Part shown: piece by piece, positions 57,211 through 64,000 of the stretch
Layout: every line of letters begins with the position of its first letter
Numbering within the stretch: position 1 is the stretch's first letter
Assembly (NCBI GenBank): GCA_018136815.1
Contig: CM030931.1
Span: 6,840,399 to 6,904,398 of the forward strand
From: Isochrysis galbana
Lineage: Eukaryota; Haptophyta; Isochrysidales; Isochrysidaceae
DNA length: 64,000 bases
Direction of reading: 5' to 3'
Notes under the pieces: model-generated
Told to the model about the DNA's origin: nothing
Database searches by the model: none
Seen by the model: only the letters and a program-made list of their open reading frames with translations
Program-made: the position numbers and the translations under genes

Positions 57211-57912
57211 TGATCTGAAACGTTGGCAGGAAAGAAGCGAAGGGAGAGTGGAATGCCGTCTTGGTCCACAAGAGCGGATACTTTGGTGGCCATCCTTCCT
57301 CGGTCGGTGGGGTTTCTCCCAATACAGTCCCGTCCGTAGATGTTCTTGACAAATGTGGAATCGATGCAATGGAATGCACCTCGTCGGGATGTCCGTCTTC
57401 TCTCAAGCTTGAGGAGTGCTCTGTATGCCGTCTCAAAGACACCCACTCTGCTCCATTTGAGGAAGGTGCCATGTACAGTGCTGTAACCACAACCACCAAA
57501 TCAAGGCCGAAGAAGAAGCAAGCGACACAAATGAGAAAAAAGACCAACAGGCCTGCCCAGACCCCACACTCCAAACCAGACCTCAGGTAGTGCACCGAGG
57601 TCGGACCCCGGAAACCGAGGAAAAAGGAAAGAAGGGGGGCAGGGGAGGAGTCGGAGGGAGGGAAGATAAGGGCGATGGAAATAGAGGTGGCGAGTCCTGT
57701 AGTCGGTAGTTGTGTAGCCCAGAATCTTCAGATGTTTTTTTGTACAGTGCTGTACTGTAACCGGAACCGAGGGACCTCCATGGCGCTCCAGTCCATAGGA
57801 TGTTAGACATCTTGTCGAGCATTTGGTTGAGGTCAGCTCTTGGTCTACCACCAGTAAGAGGCAGTAGGGAAGTCACCGCGGCCGCGATTGCTCCGCGTGC
57901 CCGGAGATCCAT
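57211..57912 (-). mobile_element. IS5-like DDE transposase, truncated and interrupted
   Basis: The start (57912-57743, MLDKMSNILWTGAPWRSLGSG) and middle (57472-57211, AFHCIDSTFVKNIYGRDCIG then RNPTDRGRMATKVSALVDQ) match IS5-type transposases of bacteria and algae; CIDST holds the first catalytic Asp. The part with the other catalytic residues is missing because the sequence passes straight into ankyrin repeats. A 256-base retroposon splits it at 57486-57741. A dead copy. Confidence 0.75.
57486..57741 (+). mobile_element. Retroposon-like repeat, copy d, with target duplication
   Basis: Lies between two copies of GTACAGTGCTGTA (57473-57485 and 57742-57754). Sense strand is plus: it ends GCCCAGAATCTTCAGATG plus a run of seven T. 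A 13-base duplication and a short homopolymer tail are typical of target-primed reverse transcription (LINE or SINE). Confidence 0.8.
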
Positions 57913-58310
57913 TGTTTTCTACCGTGGGCCGTGGGACGTTTTCGCACAGACCCTAAATCCGGATACGATCCAAGGCCTCCTTGAAAGCCGTCACGCCGAC
58001 AACCACGCGTGGAAACTCGAAATTGATCGAGCTCTTTCTCTAGACAAAGAGTATGAGCTGTACACAAACTTCGTTAATAAACTTCCAAATGACAAATATG
58101 GCCGGTTCATAAGGGCATACATCATTCAAACGTTATGTCAATTACGATGAGCTCAAGCAAATTGCGCAAAATGCGGGGTTAGTACACCAAATGAATAGCA
58201 TTGGTAATCCAAATGTACATGATTTGAATTCGATTCTGTCAGATGATAATATCAAGAAAGATGTAAGGACATTGGTGGATAGGGTGTTGTCAGTCTCGCG
58301 TAAGAATTAA
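57913..58310 (+). pseudogene. AT-richer coding remnant of unknown origin, broken
   Basis: The stretch carries protein-like sequence (LNPDTIQGLLESRHADNHAW, ALSLDKEYELYTNFVNKL) with codon use much richer in A and T than the host genes around it. It looks broken. I do not recognise the family; transfer from an organelle, virus or unrelated genome is possible. It abuts the IS5-like start on the opposite strand. Confidence 0.4.
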
Positions 58311-58859
58311 CAAAAGATGCGAGACCCTCATGCTAGAAGGTCACGTTGACGACTAGAAGCGTTCAGTTATCCCCATCCCTTTCGTTGAGGCGAGAAGCGT
58401 TCAATCACCACTAACTAACGTCACGCCGCATCAATACACTAGCTAACGTCATACTGAGGTTGGTCAATCTGATGCTGTCCAAAATATAATGAGCGTGTGT
58501 GAGACGTGGATCGTGATTTCAACGAGATATCGACCCTGCCCCAAATCGAAGGAATGGAGTCAGACCACGTCGGTGTTTCAACATGTGAAGTGTCAAGTTG
58601 AGTCAAGTAACCTTCAGGTGACAACAAAAGGTGTTAGCAGGGATGGGGATAATTGAACGCTTTTGGTCTGACCCAGCGTGGAGCTAGTGGAACTAGCCGC
58701 CAAGCTGAGAATAGCACACGCTGTCGAGGAGACCAGGGAGCAACAAAACAAAGGCGAGTAAGCCGCCGAAACAGCGAACAAGAGGAACACCAGGGATGCC
58801 ACGAACCCTGACGGACCCCAAGCACCAGATACATGCCCGAGCGGGCACGCACGACAGAA

Positions 58860-59078
58860 TAGATAGTCCAAAAGAAAGGCCTGCCCGGACCCCACACTCC
58901 GAACCAGGCCTTAGGTAGTGTACCAAGGCCGTTCCCCGGAAACCGAGGGGAAAGGAATGAAGGGGGGCAGGGAAAGAGGTGGAGGGAGGGGAATTAAGGG
59001 CGGTGTTAGTACAAAAGGGATATCCCGTGGATAGTAGGTGTGTAGCTCCGAATCTTCAGATGTGTGTGTGTGTGTGTG
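58860..59078 (+). mobile_element. Retroposon-like repeat, copy e, with (GT)n tail
   Basis: Closest partner of copy d: both begin the shared part with AGGCCTGCCC and CCCCACACTCC. The end GAATCTTCAGAT is followed by (GT)8-9 instead of T7. Different tails on the same end are expected for a LINE/SINE 3' end. Just upstream, 58320-58680 shows GCGTTCA.TTATCCCCATCC-like short repeats. Confidence 0.8.
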
Positions 59079-59353
59079 TTAGAGCTCTACAAAACAATTC
59101 TCAACGTAAGAAAGGGTCAGACCTAGCTTATGCACGAGCTGGTGCGGGCCGCCGGCGCCTGAGGGTGGAGGCGGAGGGCGGTCGGTCTGGAGGTGTGCCT
59201 GTGCCGCAACGGTAAGCCAGGGGGTTGGGGGGGAACGGAGGGGAGAGGAGGAGGGAGTCGCTCGATCTCCTCCTTCTCGACGCGGCAGCTGCTCGCTACG
59301 CCGCGCGATGCGTATCGCACTGTCACTCTCGCAAACTGCAGACTGAGCGCCCA

Positions 59354-61771
59354 ATGAGGGAGGGGTTGCTGAGCGAAGAGGAGAGAGAGCAGGCGATGCC
59401 GCCTCTGCTGCTGGCACTACCGCCCGACCTGCTGCTCCAGCTGCTGATTGAGCTGCGCACGCTGAGCGACATCGTACGCCTGCGCTCATGCTGCCGCAGT
59501 CTGCGCCAGGCTACCTCGACCGTCGAGCTTTGGAGCGCACTCGCCCAACGCCGGTGGGCCGATCTGCACACGTCTCGAGAGGGTGCTCCTCGGCGCGAGG
59601 TGTGCACGCCCGCCGAAAGCGCAGTCGTCCTCCCCAACTCTCTCGCGCATGTGACCAGCCTAGTGGACGTCTACGCGCGGCTAGTGCCGATGCCGTCGAA
59701 GATGCGGCCATACACCCGCAACAGGGCTGGAGCCGATCTCTCCAACTCGTCAATTCAAGATGCAGAGGCAACGGTATGCTCAAACGGGCTGGTCAGCTTC
59801 ACCAACCCATCCATGAGTCCGCTGTGCGCGATTGCCGACTGTAGTCTGCCACGGGCGTGCACCCTACCAGACGTCGTGTCCGAAAGAGGGAATGCCAGCC
59901 GGGACTCCGGCATGCTTGTCCAACCCGTCATCCAGGCGCCACTCCCCTTTGCTGCGGATGCCGCTGGCCTTGGTGCACCCGGCCGATGGGCCCTCCGGCT
60001 ATGCGGTTACTTTGAAGTGAGCATATGCGATCATCCGAATGAAATAGACGGCCTGGCTATTGGCCTAGGGCTTCCTGACATCTTCCTACCGGAGGGCATT
60101 CTCCTCGGTCAAGGGCCTGGGTCCCTCGCGCTCTTCACAGGGTCGGGCGTGCTGCGCTTGTGCCCTCCAAGCGGGGCCGCCGTCCAACTGTCGGCGCTGG
60201 AAACTGGTGTTGGGGTGGGCGACGTCGTAGGGTGTGGCATCGACGGCAGGCGTGGTATCGCCTTTTTCACAGTCAATGGTAAGCTTTTGCCGCAGTCCGA
60301 AGTCGTTCTACCGATGCAGTACGCGTGGTATCCCATGGTGGCTGGCATTGATGGTGCTGTCATCGTGCATCTGCGCGAGGGCGGCTGCGGGAGGGGTGAC
60401 AAGTACATGTACGACCTCCTCCAACGCGAGGAGGCTTGTTGGGACATATGGTCGTCTGACTTTGCGATGAGAAGACTCTTTGAAGAGCAGCACAACCCTA
60501 GTACTCTCGGCTCGGAGTGTGAGCGGGGGTGGCCATGGGATCCTGGGGGGTCTATATGGGAGCGTTCAGTAATGGAGCACTGCCGGCCGTGGCTTGCTCA
60601 AAAGCATGCCAAATCACGAAGGCGTGTTGTGCAGCCGCGGCCGAGGTGCGCGGCTGCTTCCGACGAAGGTAACTGGAGCAAAGAGGCGATGCCGGGGTTC
60701 GGACGACGCTTGGACCTGCCTGCTCTCGTCATGCTCGCAGAGAGCAGAACCTCGGAACTCGACGCCCTTGCCGTCACCGCACAGGACGTGATGGACCTCG
60801 CGGGCTTCGTTGCTGAAGCGGGACTGCCAGCGTGGATCGCCCCGCGATTGGGCAGTCAGGGGTTGCGTCTACCGCTCTTCCTCACCCTGCCCATGGAATG
60901 CATCACCGATGTGATGAAGCGGGCTGGCCTCTCCATTGGCCAGTCAGTGAGGCTGAAGCGAGCCATCCGGTGCAAGTTTGGGACACCCTTGGATGCCGGT
61001 GACTATTTCTCTCAACGCCCAGGCAGTAGTCTACAACGCCGGGTCTTCGCTCTGCCGAAGCTGCGTTCTATGGTCATTTTGCTCTCGCCCGGATTGCCGT
61101 GCAGGGTTGCACCCTCCCTCCATGCTCCCATTGCGCTCTGGAAGCGGGTTGGACAGGTTGTGACGGCTGTTGCCGAGTGCGACGGCTGGGTTGAGATCGT
61201 AGAGCACAGCAGCGTCTCCACGTCGCAGAGAGCTCGCGCACTCTGGACGCTCTACGACGGCAATCACGTCGGCCAAGAGGGCCCGCTACTGCGAGCGTTG
61301 CCCGCATCAATAGTCGGATCGAGCGATCTTCAGCGTGAGTGCTCAGCCGCCGAATCTGCATTGCTTCTGCGCAATGAGGAGGCGAGCACTCAGTTGCAGC
61401 ACGACAACGTTGCCTCGGCCATGGCGGAAACAGCATCTACCCAACTGAGAACCGCACGCCAACACTGGAGTCCATCTCTTGCCCCGGAGGGACCCCGCTG
61501 GTCAACTCTTGCAAGGACCGGCCAGCTAATCCGGGAGCGGGAGCTGCAGATGCTTTTGGAACTCGCTCGTTTGACTGATGCGACCACGTACTTGCACGCT
61601 TTGCTCGCTTGTGGCGCATCCGTTCCACAACTCGTCGAGGCGTCACTGGACGAGGTGCACGCAATCGCGAGGCGAATTGGCATGCCGCTGGGCCACCGGA
61701 TGCGATTTGCAAATGCGGTGCATGCTCATCTCCACCGAAGTATACCTACCATGCCTGCCGATACCGCATGA
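59354..61771 (+). CDS. F-box / SPRY / SH3-like / SAM-like multidomain protein
   Basis: 805 residues from the first in-frame ATG at 59354; the frame is open upstream without ATG. Residues about 21-67 form an F-box (LPPDLLLQLLIELRTLSDIV), which would bind Skp1 in an SCF ubiquitin ligase. Residues about 210-345 resemble a SPRY domain (GYFEVSICDHPNEIDGLAIG, then GIAFFTVNGKLLP). A helical SAM-like module follows (LTLPMECITDVMKRAGLSIG, then RLKRAIR), an SH3-like fold (CRVAPSLHAPIALWKRVGQV, then DGWVEIVEH and WTLYDGNHVGQEGPLL), and a last SAM-like module near the end (ASLDEVHAIARRIGMPLGHR). SPRY probably selects the substrate. Single exon. The domain order is not one I know. Confidence 0.75.
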   Translation: MREGLLSEEEREQAMPPLLLALPPDLLLQLLIELRTLSDIVRLRSCCRSLRQATSTVELWSALAQRRWADLHTSREGAPRREVCTPAESAVVLPNSLAHVTSLVDVYARLVPMPSKMRPYTRNRAGADLSNSSIQDAEATVCSNGLVSFTNPSMSPLCAIADCSLPRACTLPDVVSERGNASRDSGMLVQPVIQAPLPFAADAAGLGAPGRWALRLCGYFEVSICDHPNEIDGLAIGLGLPDIFLPEGILLGQGPGSLALFTGSGVLRLCPPSGAAVQLSALETGVGVGDVVGCGIDGRRGIAFFTVNGKLLPQSEVVLPMQYAWYPMVAGIDGAVIVHLREGGCGRGDKYMYDLLQREEACWDIWSSDFAMRRLFEEQHNPSTLGSECERGWPWDPGGSIWERSVMEHCRPWLAQKHAKSRRRVVQPRPRCAAASDEGNWSKEAMPGFGRRLDLPALVMLAESRTSELDALAVTAQDVMDLAGFVAEAGLPAWIAPRLGSQGLRLPLFLTLPMECITDVMKRAGLSIGQSVRLKRAIRCKFGTPLDAGDYFSQRPGSSLQRRVFALPKLRSMVILLSPGLPCRVAPSLHAPIALWKRVGQVVTAVAECDGWVEIVEHSSVSTSQRARALWTLYDGNHVGQEGPLLRALPASIVGSSDLQRECSAAESALLLRNEEASTQLQHDNVASAMAETASTQLRTARQHWSPSLAPEGPRWSTLARTGQLIRERELQMLLELARLTDATTYLHALLACGASVPQLVEASLDEVHAIARRIGMPLGHRMRFANAVHAHLHRSIPTMPADTA

Positions 61772-61784
61772 TGATGTCGTCATC

Positions 61785-61886
61785 GACGTAGCATACCTAC
61801 ATCAAGCCTCCTTGCTAGTGCTGCCCTTTCCGCGAGACGTAGCATACCTACATCAAGCCTCCTTGCTGGTGCTGCCCTTTCCGCGA
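61785..61886 (+). repeat. 51-base tandem duplication
   Basis: Two units (61785-61835, 61836-61886) differing at one or two bases, beginning GACGTAGCATACCTACATCA. They start 13 bases after the F-box gene stop, so they lie in its 3' untranslated region. Confidence 0.9.
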
Positions 61887-62679
61887 GTCCCAATCGTTGG
61901 CTCCGCGTCAACCTCACGGTGCCTCTCCACCACATGACGACTCCCATGAGGGTGACCAGTACGATCCAAGAAATTGGAATGATGGACAATAATAGATACG
62001 AATCGAAGTTCAACACGCGATATACTGTCACCAATAGTGCGATTATGAACATTTCAACCGCGTGCCTTGTAACTATTTTAACGGTGCCACATACTCCTTC
62101 TCCACGAGCTACACGAACTATCGTTAAACCAATAGGGTCATGGAGCGTGCGCCGCTCCCCTCCTCCCCTGCCGCCCACCCCGCCGCGACGGACGATCGGG
62201 CCTAGCTCGACGCCACTCACCCGAAGCACCCGCGAGAGGGCGCTGCCCCGAGCCCCAGGTGCGCACGAGACACGTCCCGTGCAACCCCCAGACAGCTGAG
62301 CATGAGTAAGCCCAGCATGGCCAACATGGCCCACACTATCTGCACCTCCTCCCTGCCAGCAATGGCCACCCACCCAATGCGAACCAAGCCGGCTCAGAGC
62401 CGCATCCCATAGGCCATAGGGAAAGCCGTAAGGCTGGGCCCAGAACCGCCAGGAGGGAAGGGCCGCGGCTCGCCGCGGCCACTCGCCCCGGCGAGAGAGA
62501 TTAGCGCTTCTGGGCTCCCATTCACGAGTGCCCCCCCCTCCCCCCCCTGAGTTGTTTTTACCCGAAAGGGTTTTCCCCCCAGCGTGGACTCGAGGAGAGG
62601 ACGTGCTGGGGTGCGCGGGGTCGGTGCGTGCACTGGGGGGAGCGGACAAATATCGAGGGGAGGGGGCAGTGCCCCCTCC
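61887..62679. other. Intergenic with short dispersed repeats
   Basis: 62105-62160 is the reverse of 21787-21830 (CGAACTATCGTTAAACCAAT). C runs near 62530. Open frames on the minus strand are low complexity. No gene. Confidence 0.4.
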
Positions 62680-62780
62680 CCCCGGTAGCACTCGGACACC
62701 TGGCTCGTCAGGCATGGCGGGATTCCGGGACGGATAAGTTGTGTCCAATTAGCTAGTGGGGTTGGCTAGGATATGACTAA
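62680..62780 (-). repeat. Dispersed repeat family R4, copy 4
   Basis: CCGGTAGCACTCGGACACCT, GGCATGGCGGGATTCCGG, AAGTTGTGTCCAATTAGCTA and GGTTGGCTAGGATAT, the reverse of copy 1. Confidence 0.8.
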
Positions 62781-63024
62781 TTATTTTAACAACACCAAAA
62801 CTAGAGATATGTCAACAAAAATGCAGAAGAAAGCATCCAGACACTTCTCGGTTGTTGGCAAATGTGTAGCGGGTACGTTGACAATGCTGCCGCCAACTCT
62901 GGCCGGTGTTTGGTGTGTGGATAGAGAGCCCTGTCAGCTCGCGGTGGATATTAGAAGTGAGCGGGTTGAGAGGTATTCCTACCGCGACCTTGAAATGCGC
63001 AAACTCGAACATGAAGAGAGGCCA
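62781..63024. other. 3' flank of PI 4-kinase gene
   Basis: A plus-strand frame (62773-63105) overlaps the kinase end and is not supported. Nothing else seen. Confidence 0.4.
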
Positions 63025-64000
63025 TCAGTACGCGATACCGTTGGACCACTTCTGAAACTCATCATATGCACGTGTGTACACATTGTTGAAGGCGAGTTCA
63101 ATTAGGCCTTCCACGCGTGCTCGTAGCTCTTCTTCCGGAATGTCGAGCATGAGGCGCTCCTTGAGTTGCTCGAGAGGCGAGGCGACGCCATTCACAAAAC
63201 AAGACATCGCTGACCGATACCCAGTCATCTCCACGAGCGTCAACAACGTGTCAGCGTGCGAACGCGCCTCGCGCAGAGCCATCGTGCAGAGCTCCGCGAA
63301 TGTCTCACGAAAGAGCGGCGCATTCGGGCCTCCTAGAACATCAACCATCTCACGAGTCAATTTAAACGGCGCGGCATGCTCCAATGCTGCACGGCCACCG
63401 GGGGCGCGGCCGAGCACAAAGCCAAAATCGATGTGGATGAGGTGCCCCTCGCGATCGAGTAGGATGTTACCGTTGTGCCTATCCTTGATCCCGAGAATGT
63501 ACGTGGCCATTGAGTAGGCGGCAAGAGAGCTCACAAAATTCTGCCGCGCCCGTGCGCCACTGGGCGATGCCAAAGGGCCGTAATGTCGGTCAAAGTGCTC
63601 ACTCAACGACCCAAATGAGGGCTGTCGTTTGAGCGCATGCAAGGATTGCGTGTTTGGCAAGAACTCGAGTAGGCCAGACCGAGGCCCTGTTGAGAGGATG
63701 TGGTAAGGTTGGAGCCAGAGAGGTTGAGGGTACACGCGCGCAAAGAAACGCAACAGCTGCATGATGAATACCTCTTGCCGCACATCGTCGTTAGCCTTGG
63801 AGATGATAGGCAGTAGTGCCCACCCTGAATGACTACCGTAAGGCGAGTCCCGGCGAATGCGATGCACCTTTGTCTCCCACAACTCCCCATAGAGCTGGTC
63901 GAGGCTATGCGCGGTCCCCACGGCCTCGCGTTCAGCAACAAGCTTGCGCTGCTGCACCTCCGCGTGCAGCGTGTCGTCCTCTGGCTGTGGCGGCGGCAGC
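63025..64000 (-). CDS. Phosphatidylinositol 4-kinase, III-beta type, C-terminal part
   Basis: The gene enters from the right edge, so its start is outside the window. The visible 325 residues are the kinase domain of a PI 4-kinase, which makes PI4P at the Golgi and plasma membrane for vesicle traffic. Motifs: KANDDVRQEVFIMQLLRFFA (helix after the ATP lysine loop), YILGIKDRHNGNILLDREGH (catalytic loop, DRHN), HIDFGFVLG (activation loop start). The end TRAYDEFQKWSNGIAY corresponds to the TKLYDxFQYxTNGI end of PI4KB. The stretch before the kinase is polar (Pro/Gln/Glu). No intron is needed in the visible part. The type is inferred from the end motif. Confidence 0.88.
   Translation of the reverse strand, partial: LPPPQPEDDTLHAEVQQRKLVAEREAVGTAHSLDQLYGELWETKVHRIRRDSPYGSHSGWALLPIISKANDDVRQEVFIMQLLRFFARVYPQPLWLQPYHILSTGPRSGLLEFLPNTQSLHALKRQPSFGSLSEHFDRHYGPLASPSGARARQNFVSSLAAYSMATYILGIKDRHNGNILLDREGHLIHIDFGFVLGRAPGGRAALEHAAPFKLTREMVDVLGGPNAPLFRETFAELCTMALREARSHADTLLTLVEMTGYRSAMSCFVNGVASPLEQLKERLMLDIPEEELRARVEGLIELAFNNVYTRAYDEFQKWSNGIAY

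Noticed and set aside
58693-58926. Minus-strand peptides at 57.5 and 58.9 kb sharing HYLR-G-ECGV-AGL
   Set aside because: The similarity comes from the shared retroposon DNA read antisense, not from a protein family.
62773-63105. Plus-strand 110-residue frame at the PI4K 3' end
   Set aside because: Overlaps the kinase coding region antisense and has no recognisable features.

Overview
This is eukaryotic nuclear DNA, most likely from a flagellated haptophyte (prymnesiophyte) alga. The evidence is GC-rich coding sequence, GT-AG introns of about 100-350 bases, a cilium/flagellum protein of the CFAP43 type, a VDAC porin split into five exons, and a front-end acyl desaturase with fused cytochrome b5 that resembles haptophyte long-chain polyunsaturated fatty acid enzymes. 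The assignment rests on memory of those families, so treat it as probable. One 100-base assembly gap lies at 35390-35489.

Host genes, left to right: a GNAT-DTW fusion (3410-4762, -); a SET-domain protein with a ubiquitin-like domain and SUMO-consensus sites (7094-8767, +); CFAP43-like (10867-15798, -), divergent from an ABM-domain protein with an intron (16211-16858, +); an RS-rich multi-exon protein (19293-21197, +); a catechol-O-methyltransferase-like enzyme with one intron (22213-23238, -); VDAC (24936-26582, -); a PPR protein ending in a DYW-type deaminase-like domain (32433-35063, +); an unknown 192-residue protein (36184-36762, +); an MTR4-type exosome helicase (41882-44908, -); the desaturase (47076-48359, -); a PDZ/coiled-coil protein (53100-54263, +); an F-box/SPRY/SH3-like/SAM-like protein (59354-61771, +); and the C-terminal part of a PI 4-kinase (63025-64000, -), which runs off the window.

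Mobile DNA fills the gaps. A nearly whole hAT transposase opens the window (36-2282). At 27574-30769 a deleted copy and an apparently complete copy of one Tc1/mariner-pogo element lie head to head around a shared TA. A piggyBac-like MITE (30899-31414) sits in a TTAA inside one unit of a minisatellite. A retroposon-like repeat with variable T or GT tails occurs five times, once inside an IS5-like transposase with a 13-base target duplication. Several short dispersed families occur two to five times each, mostly in 5-10 kb, 17-19 kb, 38.9-41.2 kb, 46 kb and 52-55 kb. A broken Ty3/gypsy chromodomain remnant lies at 38115-38585.

The genes do not form an operon or pathway. Two broad points link them. 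Several have a strongly pyrimidine-rich sense strand just before the ATG, possibly a core-promoter habit. Several likely serve nucleic-acid processing (DTW, PPR-DYW, MTR4, RS protein) or membranes and lipids (desaturase, PI4K, VDAC). No tRNA, rRNA or CRISPR array could be supported.
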